This document shows positions 54,793 through 64,000 of a stretch of 64,000 nt of DNA, one piece after another. Within the stretch, counting starts at the first letter, position 1, and each line of letters starts with the position of its first letter. The position numbers were made by a program, and so were the translations under genes. The notes under the pieces are model-generated. The model was not told the origin of the DNA, did not search any database, and saw only the letters and a list, made by a program, of their open reading frames with translations. The stretch is from Bufo bufo (taxonomy: Eukaryota > Chordata > Amphibia > Anura > Bufonidae): positions 745,737,146-745,801,145 of the forward strand of contig NC_053389.1 in the NCBI RefSeq assembly GCF_905171765.1, written 5' to 3'.

Positions 54793-56555
54793 CACAACAC
54801 GGCTTTACACCCTGGACCACTCTCTCAGGTATCATCCCAAGCAGAGGAGACACCAGCATAGATACCAAAATAGTCACTTCTCTCTGTACAGAGATCTGTA
54901 AAGGACTTGCAGGAGGGAAGTCCTGCTAAAAAATCTGCCTTGTCAGAGTTTAACTGGGCGGCTACCGAGATAAGGCAATCAAGGTATATGCAATCTTAGG
55001 TGATGAAAGCAACCGGTATTAAGCTTAATCCACCTTCTTCGACACCTTCAACATCGTAGGGCCCGGTTCCCTACTCCTTAAGGACATGTGCAGAAACCGT
55101 TGAGACGGCAGGGAGGAAGGCAACTGGGTACAAGGTAGAGTCCATATATGGTCAGACCTGCTTATCCCTGCCAACCATACTGGAGTGCAGTCACATACCT
55201 GACAACCGTTCTGAGATACCTACACCAGAGGTAGCAGCATACCACCCCCACCTGAAGTGTATAGCTCACCTGATACCAGAACTGGACCCAGAAGCCCCAA
55301 TAGTCTTACTCCTCGGAAGAGACATACTATGAGTTCATAAGGCTAGAGGACAGATTAACAGTCCCCAAAATGCTCCATTCGCCCAGAGACTTGACCTAGG
55401 ATAGGTCATCATAGGAGATGTGTGTCTAGGAGGAGCACATAAGCCGACCTCAGTCAACAGTAACCTCACCAACACACTTGAAAATGGACATCCTTCCCTA
55501 TTCCAGCCATGTCACAGTAGTTTCCTGGTAAATGAACTGCCACACAGTGCTCCTGTGCCATGTCCTTTCATCAATAACTCCTGTTAGGACCACGCCTGCG
55601 ATGGTGAGCAAGATCACTTAGGGTGCACAGTTTTCCACAGGACAAGAGAAGACAAAATCGTTGCAATGTCCATAGAAGACAGGCTGTTCTTGGATATCAT
55701 GGATCAAGGAATAGTAAAAGACAAGTCAAAAAGCTGGGTCGCACCTAACAACAAAGAACTTGTCCAGAGTTGATTCATCTCCCTCAAGCACAAACTTAAG
55801 AGGACACCAGAGACGAGAGAACATTTCTTTACCATCATGGAAAGAATATTCCAGGTACAACAATGCAGAAATGGCACCCATGCTCCAAGACCCCGAGGAG
55901 TGTTGGTACTTACCCATATTCGGTGTGTATCATCCTAAAAAATCAGGGCACATAAGAGTAGTATTCGACTAGAGTGCCAGGTGCGAAGGTGTCTCACTAA
56001 ACAATGTCTTACTGTCTGGTCCAGACCTCAACAACAGACTTCTGGGGGTACTTCTATGCTTCCGCAGAGGTTCCATAGAATTTACGGCCGACATACAACA
56101 GATGTTCCACTGCTTCCTTGTCAAGGTAGAACAATGAATCTACTTGAGGTTCTTCTGGTACCACAACAATGACCCTAAGGAAGACAGTGTAGAGTACCGA
56201 ATGAGGGTGCACTTCTACGGAAACAGTCCTTCCCCTGCAGTCGCTATCTACGGTCTCAGACATTCAGCCCGAGAGGGTGAAGCAAAGTATGGGTCAGATG
56301 TCAGATCCTTTGTGGAATTTCTACGTGGACGACTGTTTGAATTCCACCCCCACGAACGAGATCGTAATCAGTCTTCTAATAAGGGCTCAAGAAATGCTTG
56401 TTCTATCTAATCTGAGGTTGCACAAAATCGCCTCCAACAGCTGTGAGTTAATGGAAGCCTTCTCACCCCAAGACCATTCAAGTGATCTAAAGGACTTGGA
56501 TCTTAGCACCGACTCCATTCCCATACAGCGGAGCCTCGGTTTGCTCTGGGACATA
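54793..56555 (+). pseudogene. BEL/Pao protease-RT remnant
   Basis: After the palindrome the text HNTALHPGP-like gag end is followed by a protease/linker region. This has LLGRD-like and FAQRLDL-like strings near 55310-55400 in shifting frames. RT follows: FGVYHPKKSGHIRVVFD (55920-55970), LNNVLLSGPDLNNRLLG (about 56000), FTADIQQMFHCFLV (56090-56130), SPSPAVAIYGL (56240) and the FYVDDCLNSTPTNE active-site box (about 56320). It ends at SLGLLWDI where the 2.25-kb element enters. Many frameshifts and stops; the catalytic box VDD is still readable. Confidence 0.85.
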
Positions 56556-58810
56556 TGACGTACTGGTACGGCATGATGTCCTGGTACTTAAGGCACCCTG
56601 GGACAATGCGCGGGGGGGGTCCTGTGACCCCCCGTACCGGCGATTGCCACAAACCGCAGGTCAATTCAGACCTGCGGTTCGCGGCGTTTACAGGTCGTTG
56701 CGGCGGGGATCGATAATGCCATTGGGTCGCTGTGCGGCTGTAATGGGGACCCGATGGCCTGGAAGGCAGCGCAATGCCTTTCTTAAGCATCGGCGCTGCC
56801 TTCCGGTGAAGAGCCTGTGAGATCCAGTCCCCTGGAACTCACAGTCAGGAAGCTGTATGAGTAATACACATTGTATTACTCATACAGCCAATGCATTCCA
56901 GTACAAAAGTTGAAGTCCCAAAGTGGGACAAAAAATAAAGTGAAAAAAAAAAGTTTAAAAAAGAAAGTTTTCCCCCCAAAAAATTAAAAGTTTCAGGTAA
57001 AAAAAAAAAAGTAATTTCCCCCAAATAAAGTAAATTTTGACATATTAGGTATGACCGCATCCATATCGACTGGCTCTATAAAACATATCACATGACCTAA
57101 CCCCTCAGATAGAACACCATAAAAAATAAAAAAATTAAAACTGTGCTAAATAAACCATTTTTTGATCCCTAAAAGTACAACAGCAAGCAATCAAAAAGGC
57201 GTATGCCCACCAAAAAAGTACCAATCTAACCGTCACCTCATACGGCAAAAAATTAGCCCCTATCTAAGACAATCGTCCAAAAAAAAAAAAAACTATGGCT
57301 CAGAATATGGAGACACTAAAACATCATTGTTTTGTTTTAAAAAAGCTGTGATTGTGTAAAACTTAAGTCAATATTTAAAAGTATACATATTAGGTATCGC
57401 TGCATCCGTAATAACATGCTCTATAAAAATATCACATGACCTAACCCCTCAGGTGAACACCGTAAAAAAATAAAAAAATAAAACAATGTAAAAAAAGCCA
57501 TTTTTTGTCACCTTACATCACAAAAAGTGTAATAGCAAGCGATCAAAAAGTCATACGCACCCCAAAATAGTGCCAATCAAACGGTCATCTCATCCCGCAA
57601 AAATCATACCCTATCCCTCAAAAACAGAAAAAAATTATGGCTCTCAGAATATGGAGACACTAAAACATAATTTTTGTTTGTTTTAAAAATGAAATCATTG
57701 TGTAAAACTTATAGTATACATATTAGGTATCGCCGCGTCCGTGACAACCTGCTCTATAAAAATACCACATGATCTAACCTGTCAGATGAATGTTGTAAAT
57801 AACAAAAAATAAAAACGTTGCCAAAACAGCTATTTCTTGTTACCTTGCCTCACAAAAAGTGTAATATAGAGCAACCAAAAATCATATGTACCCTAAACTA
57901 GTACCAAAAAAACTGCCACCCTATCCCATAGTTTCTAAAATGGGGTCACTTTTTTAGAGTTTCTACTCTAGGGGTGCATCAGGGGGGCTTCAAATGGGAC
58001 ATGGTGTCAAAAAACCAGTCCAGCAAAATCTGCCTTCCAAAAACCGTATGGCATTCCTTTCCTTCTGTGCCCTGCCGTGTGCCTGTACAGCAGTTTACGA
58101 CCACATATGGGGTGTTTCTGTAAACTACAGAATCAGGGACATAAATATTGAGTTTTGCTTGGCTGTTAACCCTTTGTAACTGGAAAAAAAAATATTAAAA
58201 TGGAAAATCTGCCAAAAAAGTGAAAATTTGAAATTGTATCTCTATTTTCCATTAAATCTTGTGGAACACCTAAAGGGTTAACGACGTTTGTAAAATCAGT
58301 TTTAAATACCTTGAGGAGTGTAGTTTCCAGAATGGGGTCATTTTTGGGTGGTTTCTATTATGTAAGCCTCACAAAGTGACTTCAGACCTGAACTGGTCCT
58401 TAAAAAGTGGGTTTTTGAAAATTTCAGAAAAATTTCAAGATTTGCTTCTAAAATTCTAAGCCTTGTAACGTCCCTAAAAAATAAATGTAAATTCAAAATA
58501 TGATCCAAACATGAAGTAGACATATGGGGAATGTAAAGTAATAACTATTTTTGTAGGTAATACTATGTATTATAGGAGTAGAGAAATTGAAACTCTACTG
58601 GTAAATTTGGTATTTTTTTATAATTAAAAATGTATTTTTTTGACTCCATTTTACCAGTGTCATAAAGCACAATATGTGATGAAAAAACTTTCTCAGAATG
58701 GCCTGGATAGGTCAAAGCGTTTTAAAGTTATCACCACATAAAGTGACACTGGTCAGATTTGTAAAAAATGGCCTGGTCCTTAAGGTGAAAATGAGCCCGT
58801 CCCTAAGGGG
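56556..58810. mobile_element. Non-autonomous element inserted in BEL/Pao pol (about 2.25 kb)
   Basis: Pol text stops at 56555 (gggacata) and resumes at 58811 (ttaaaagtagac), so the insert is defined to a few bases. The flank may be a 3-bp TWA duplication (ata versus tta). The inside has three repeats about 340 bp apart (near 57040, 57386 and 57719) with attaggtatcgctgcatccg and atcacatgacctaacccctc. A direct pair cctggtacttaagg and cctggtccttaagg lies near both ends. No transposase. The superfamily is uncertain. Confidence 0.7.
57035..57960. repeat. Three tandem units of about 340 bp
   Basis: The units share catattaggtatcgc, ctctataaaaatatcacatg, cacaaaaagtgtaatagcaa and ctcagaatatggagacacta. 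Confidence 0.8.
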
Positions 58811-59640
58811 TTAAAAGTAGACACATTCACCTTTCAAGTCAGCAAGGAAGAAAATCCCTTCACACGGAGAGGAGTTCTGTCTACCATAAACAGCTTATAT
58901 GATCCTCTGGGATTCGTAGCGCCTGTTACCATCCAAGGTAAAATGATGTTAAGAGACTTCACCACAGAGACGTCTGATTGGGATGATCCACTTCCCACAG
59001 AGAAAAGGAACTGTGGACAGGTTGGAACAAGTCTCTCAAAGCTTTGTCTAGCATTCATATGGCATGACCGTATGCTTCCGTGCCATTGACTGAAGTCAAG
59101 ATGCAAAGACTATATATCCTCTGTGACGCTTCAGTCAAGGCGATTGCAGCCGTAGCATACTTAAAGACCATTGATGTCAAAGAATATATATAGTGTTTGT
59201 CATGAGCCTGACCAAACTGGCGCCACTCCGCAAACACACGATTTCCAGATTGGAGATCTGCGCTGCTGTGCTTGCAGTGGATTTGGCTGAATTTATAACA
59301 TCAGGAATGAACCTGGAAATTGAAGAAGTCGAGTTTTATATGGACAGCAAGGTAGTCCCAGGATATATTTGCAACAAAATCTGATGCTTCTACGTCTATG
59401 TCAGCAATCGGGTGCTTTGGATCAGAAGATCCACTTGTCCCAAACAGTGGCACTACAAGCCTACACAGCATATTCCTGCAGACCACGCACCGAGCCACTT
59501 TAAGGACACAACATGGTTTATGGATCCTGCATTCCTGTACCGTTCAACATCTAGCAGTATCGGATTGACACGTTTGAATTGGTAGACCCAGATGCCGATG
59601 AAGAAATCTGACCTAAAGTATCTGTTCTACGTACAGAGAC
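58811..59640 (+). pseudogene. BEL/Pao pol remnant after RT (RNase H region)
   Basis: The frame resumes with KVDTFTFQVSKEENPFTRRG, then VLSTINSLYDPLGFVAPVTI (58875-58935), a hallmark of BEL/Pao. YILCDASVKAIAAVAYL (59107-59165) and MSLTKLAPLR with ELEICAAVLAVDLAEF-like text (59193-59300) correspond to the RNase H domain. Text becomes unreadable after about 59400 and no integrase is recognised. Confidence 0.85.
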
Positions 59641-59691
59641 TTCGGACCACCAACTCAAATCCCATTGTTTCAAAAGTTTCTCCACCTGGAT

Positions 59692-60100
59692 GTTGCTTGT
59701 TTGTGCTATAGCCTGTGTAGTTCATATAGCTCAGTTTTAAAGGTCAAGCAGTCTACAGGACACAGTACAGAGCTGTCCTCCTGCATATTTCCTTCTTAAA
59801 CCCTACCATCCTGGTAAAATAATATCTGGTTATATATCAACATTTGTTTTAGGGACATTATGCAGAGCTGTTTAGCTAGTTGTATTGTTACTCAGGGAAG
59901 TTATTGTAACTGTCAGATGTTAGACATTAAGTCCTATGCTAGGCAGCCATTTTACCATGTGCTTCTGTGTTATGAAAATGTTACAGTACATATTTTGCTA
60001 TATACTTATTCATGTTATTTGCATTCTTGTAGTTTTACCACACAAATACTCCTGTTTTGCCAATAAACAAGTTAGACTACAAAGAACAGTCCTCTTATTT
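59692..60100 (+). other. Possible 3' LTR with polyadenylation signal
   Basis: The interval starts tgttgcttgtttgtgc and contains aataaa at 60062-60067, after which AT-rich text continues. Position after the pol remnant suggests an LTR. Without the 5' copy this cannot be confirmed. Confidence 0.3.
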
Positions 60101-60368
60101 GGAAGACAGTAATGGTTTATGCTGAATATCAGACTGCACATTGTGTTAACGTGTATGAAGACAGAACAGTAGACATCCATGTGGAATTAGCTCACGACAG
60201 TGTAAAAGGAGTGCACTTCTTCTTGGTGCTAACATTGACCTGTAAGGCTGAGTTAATACTTGAGTTATTTGGTCAGTTTTTGCCCTGTGACTGCCCAAAT
60301 AAGTGTAGTGTGCAGTGATTCTAAGAGCGACGCCTGTCATCTGCATGTCATACGGACTCACAGTATAA

Positions 60369-61359
60369 GGCTGCGTTCACACGGGCGAGATTTCCGCGCG
60401 GGTGCAATGCGGTAGGTGAACGCATTGCACCCGCACTGAATCTGGACCCATTCATTTCAATGGGGCTGTTCAGATGAGCGATGATTTTCACGCATCACTT
60501 ATGCGTTGCGTGAAAATCGCAGCATGCTCTATATTCTGCGTTTTTCACGCAACGCAGGCCCCATAGAAGTGAATGGGGTTGCGTGAAAATCGCAAGCATC
60601 CGCAAGCAAGTGCGGATGCTGTGCGATTTTCACGCATGGTTGCTAGGTGACAGTCTATTCACTGTATTATTTTCCCTTATAACATGGTTATAAGGGAAAA
60701 TAATAGCATTCTGAAAACAGAATGCATAGTTAGTGATCAGTTGAGGGTTAAAAAAAATAAAAAAAATTAACTCACCTTCTCCGTTTGTTCGCGTAAGTCC
60801 CGGTCTCTTCTTTACTTCTCAAAAGATGAACTATGGGCTAAAGGACCTTTGGTGACGTAAGATCACATGCTCCAATCACATGGTCCATCACCGCGGTGAT
60901 GGACCATGTGATTGGAGCATGTGATCTGACGTCACCAAAGGTCCTTTAGCCCATAGTTCATCTTTTAAAGAACTAAAGACCGGGAGAACTACGCGAACAA
61001 CAGGAGAAGGTGAGTTAATTTTTTTTATTTTTTTTAACCCTCAACTGATCACCTACTAAGCATTCTGTTTTCAGAATGCTATTATTTTCCCTTATAACCA
61101 TGTTATAAGGGAAAATAATAACATCTACACAACACCGAACCCAAACCTGAACTTCTGTGAAGAAGTTCGGGTCTGGGTACCACAGTCGGTTTTTTATCAC
61201 GCGCGTGCAAAACACATTGCACACGCACGATAAAAACTGAACATCGGAACGCAATCGCAGTCAAAACTGACTGCAATTGCATTCCTACTCGCGCGGGTTT
61301 GCCGCAACACACCGGGACGCATCCGGAACTAATCCGGACACGCTCGTGTGAACGCAGCC
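60369..61359. mobile_element. Harbinger-like palindromic MITE with TAA flanks (991 bp)
   Basis: Ends read GGCTGCGTTCACACG and its complement. TAA flanks both sides (60366-60368, 61360-61362), the 3-bp TWA type of PIF/Harbinger. The central part is a palindrome of about 230-bp arms centred on tcaccgcggtga (60888-60899). The outer parts carry gcgtgaaaatcgc-type motifs in both directions. Confidence 0.85.
60665..61122. repeat. Central palindrome of the 60.4-61.4 kb element
   Basis: Arms start with ttttcccttataacatggtt and end with its complement. They include a ggtgagttaat motif and ggtccatcaccgcggtgatg at the centre. Confidence 0.85.
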
Positions 61360-61469
61360 TAATTTCGCTACCACAGCAGACTCACTAAGTGTGTTACTGC
61401 AAGGCACAGTGTTCTACACCACTATAAAGGTTCTCTGCAGCCAGGGAATAGCCGTTTTTTAACGCGATT

Positions 61470-61559
61470 TGCAGCGACTAAATTCGGATCTAACCACATT
61501 TTTCCGAAAGATTCGGCGAACCGGCCGAATCAAATTTTTTAAAAATTCGCTCATCTCTA
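61470..61559. mobile_element. Solo hAT end fragment
   Basis: The end aaaattcgctcatctcta, reversed, gives TAGAGATGAGCG, a hAT-type terminus. Before it lie ttcggcgaaccggccgaat motifs. The rest of the element is not seen. Confidence 0.5.
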
Positions 61560-63314
61560 GAAGCTATCCCAGGTTACACTGTGCAAAATGTACAGTGCAA
61601 AGAAAAGGGCAAATGAGTTTGTATAAGCTGGTCTTTATCAATGGTGACATAATTGCTGTGTAATATAAATGCCCAGCCAGGGTAATGTGTCACCCATAAG
61701 ATGGTGTTTCTAAACATATTGCTTCCAAATGTGCAGTCATCCATCATTGTGTTGTCCAGTTATTATCTGCTAGGAGATAGAGCATTTGACATTTTTATTG
61801 AGAAATGTAATTTTCTATAAACTGGTTTATTGCTTACTGTACATGATGTTTCCTGCTTCCTTCATTCAGTGACATGTTAGCTGCTATTGGTGGGTAGAGA
61901 ACAGTTTCCAGCAGAGAGGATACATGTCACCCATTAATGGAAAACAAATATACATAATTCATATGGAGACATTTTTAATTGTCACAATTCAGAGTATTAA
62001 CAATACAGTACTCCTATAATTTGCCTATTCTGGCCTTGCAGTGCCTCAGCTTTTACAGGGGACAAATCCCTTTTTCCACCTTATCCAAATGACCATTCCT
62101 TGATTAGTCCTGCTAATAAAAACTATCATTCCTTCATGTTGCACCAAATATTTCTTATGTCTTTTCATTTGTACTTGTAAGCTCTTCTGTGCTTATGACG
62201 CTTGTGTAGCATCTGTCAGACTTCCAGCTATCTGCAACCTGCGGGGTTGCCTCAAGGGCCGCCACCTGTGAATTATCCTGCAGCAAAGCTAATATCTCTT
62301 TGTAGTGGTTAAGGATGAAGATCAGAGATCTATTAATTTCCTCACTGTGGTGCTCTGAGCCTTAACTATTTCATCTGCACAGTGGCATAAAATTAGTCTG
62401 GTAGGCCCCAATGCAAAATCTGTACCTGGTTCCCCCACCAACCAAGTGCCATTTATAATACGGATGTATTCTTACGTGGCAGAGAGCTTTTGGATTCCCT
62501 TGGGTACCATGGCTCGGTCTACTACATCTGTTTTTGTGACACTAGGGTGAACACAGACACCATGGGACTCATATACAAGAAAAGCTTATGGAACCATTGC
62601 TCCCTAGTAGGTCATGATATAGCTCCCCCTTATGTCTCACTCACAATCCACCAGTAATTCATAATCATAAAATGTATTAGCTTAGTCTAAAATACAATAG
62701 AAAGCTTCCTTTAAGGTTTCAGTGCCCCCTCCTCTTATCTCCAGTACCCACTGCAGTACTACAGATGCAGATATTGTATGTACACCCCCTAGGGGTAGAT
62801 TTAGGATTCAAACTAAGGGGAATTGGGGATAGCAGAAAATAAAATTGGAATTCAATGAACAGACCATGGTGAATTTAGCTTTTTTTGTCCATGTCCTAAG
62901 CTAATATTTCTTCAAGTCTACCACTTTGTTGGGCCCACTGATACCCAAATGTATTGTTCCCTTTTTATGTACTTATTGCCCTTGGTAACTAGCACATATC
63001 TAGTGGCAGTGAAACAAAAGAGGATTTTGTTCTTATTATTGGGTAGTTCTCCTTCTGACTGTCACCACTGTCTCCGAGTCTCCATAGTGCCCTTTCTTGT
63101 CTGCCTTAAGAACCCACCTCATCTACCAACACCCATGTCATATTGTTTTCTTTCTTTACTTGCCAAGTAAATCCATGAAGCTCTTTGGACACTAATACAT
63201 ATATATCTTATCCCCAAAAAATCTACAGCCAAGTTGTAGTAAATCTTTTTTTTTTTTTTCATTTTCAAAGAACAGGAGTAAATAGGTTGACCTCCAAGAT
63301 ACCACCATCTAGAT
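61560..63314. other. Interval without recognisable gene
   Basis: Unique-looking DNA, A/T-rich. A T-run lies at about 63247. No gene is supported. Confidence 0.5.
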
Positions 63315-63322
63315 ATCACCAC

Positions 63323-64000
63323 TAGAGTTAAGCGGACACCCGGATGTTCAGGTTTGACGGGTTCAGCCGAACTTCACAAAAAAGTTTGCGCTCTGGACCC
63401 GAACTTGACCCCGAACCCCATTGAAGTCAATGGGGACCTGAACTTTTGAGCACTAAAATGGCTCTAAAAATTCAATGGAAAGGGCTAGAGGGCTGCAAAT
63501 GCTATCAAAATGTAATTAAGAGCATGGCAAGTGCTCTGCAAACAAATGTGGATAGTGAAATGACTATAAATAACATAAAATACATAAAAATAAAAAATTA
63601 TAATCTTGATCTAGGAGGACGAGGTTAATATGGAGTAGGAGGTTGAGGAGGCAGTGGATGTGGTGTTGTAGGTGGAAGCGGCGGTAAAGGAGGAGGAGGT
63701 AGCCTACACTGATTTTTGGTTTTAAATTTATTTTTTTATTTTTTTAATTAGGGTACACCCCAAAACATTGGGAAATATAACCTGTGATAACCCCCTCCAG
63801 CCGTGCTAAACAAACGTTCAGACAATACACTGGCTGCAGGGCAAGTTGCAGGGGGCAGACCCATCAGTCAGTTCGTGTAGGCCTGTGCACACATACCGCC
63901 CCACCATGTCGCACGTCACCATAATGTTCACAATCCAATTTGATATCTGCTCTATCAACTTTCGATGTTCTTTTCTGCGCCTACCATGTTGATCACGGTT
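63323..64000 (-). mobile_element. hAT-1 transposon, copy 4 (3' end; continues beyond the window)
   Basis: Begins TAGAGTTAAGCGGACACC and follows copy 3 (43170 onward) closely, including the aatggctctaaaaattcaat and gtgctctgcaaacaaatgtg segments and the ggaggtagcctacactg block. At about 63790-64000 the minus strand holds the C-terminal transposase text found in copy 2 (37730-38000). Flank atcaccac at 63315-63322 is the candidate target site. Confidence 0.85.
63780..64000 (-). pseudogene. hAT-1 transposase C-terminal fragment, copy 4
   Basis: The minus strand matches 37730-38000 of copy 2: the tgtattgtctgaacgtttgt region corresponds to VLSERLF and the caccatggtaggcgc-like text to the upstream part. 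It lacks the FWVSKLGTWPEL segment because of a deletion near 63845. The fragment runs off the window. Confidence 0.7.

Larger units (their letters stand above)
52320..60100 (+). mobile_element. BEL/Pao LTR retrotransposon relic with three insertions
   Basis: Gag, protease-like, RT and post-RT segments appear in the right order on the plus strand with many stops. Diagnostic strings are the gag block KMVWERLDEFYGS, the zinc knuckle text near 53170-53220, the FGVYHPKKSGHIRVVFD RT entry and LYDPLGFVAPVTIQGKMM after RT. The BEL/Pao assignment rests on these. It is interrupted by a hAT MITE (52460-52606), a 1.5-kb palindrome (53235-54778) and a 2.25-kb element (56556-58810). No 5' LTR was found. 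A 3' LTR candidate is at about 59692-60100. Confidence 0.85.

Overview
The window looks like transposon-dense intergenic (or intronic) DNA from a vertebrate, most probably a frog or toad. This rests on the mix of repeats. It holds hAT elements with long non-coding repeat arrays, TTAA-flanked elements with TTAAAGG ends like the T2-MITEs described in Xenopus, a Ngaro-type tyrosine-recombinase retrotransposon carrying an SGNH hydrolase, a BEL/Pao retroelement, and a Tc1 element whose ends begin CACTCACC. I found no convincing host gene, tRNA, rRNA or CRISPR array. Almost every long reading frame is either transposon coding sequence with damage or an artefact of a tandem repeat.

Layout. 1-8.25 kb: a degenerate hAT copy (called hAT-1) whose transposase gives way to a 92-bp tandem array; a nearly complete Ngaro element (2329-7379, minus strand) sits inside that array. 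8.5-9.7 kb: a mariner-type element folded into a 500-bp-arm inverted repeat. 10-18 kb: non-autonomous elements, including a 1.87-kb element with an 8-bp target duplication, and plain AT-rich DNA. 18.5-28.6 kb: two nested hAT copies of other subfamilies (hAT-2 and hAT-3). hAT-3 lies in hAT-2 and itself contains a small hAT MITE and a TA-flanked 1.1-kb element. 30.1-31.1 kb: a Tc1 element with one stop codon and an internal deletion. 34.1-38.5 kb: a second hAT-1 copy, complete from end to end with a perfect 8-bp target duplication and a 1.06-kb secondary insertion. 38.7-42.5 kb: several short inverted-repeat elements, including a very G-rich 1.49-kb hAT-like element. 43.2-46.9 kb: a third hAT-1 copy on the minus strand. 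52.3-60 kb: a decayed BEL/Pao element broken by three insertions, one of them a 1.5-kb palindrome. 60.4-61.4 kb: a TAA-flanked Harbinger-like palindrome. 63.3 kb to the end: the start of a fourth hAT-1 copy.

The elements form a readable insertion history. Ngaro went into the hAT-1 array without target duplication. hAT-3 went into hAT-2. Three elements went into the BEL/Pao relic. The hAT-1 family repeatedly combines a TATA-type promoter, a roughly 100-bp leader array, BED-finger coding sequence and, in two copies, a 90-bp array replacing the transposase core. No transposase or polymerase gene here looks fully functional. The Ngaro reverse transcriptase is closest, but it has Asn in place of the first catalytic Asp.
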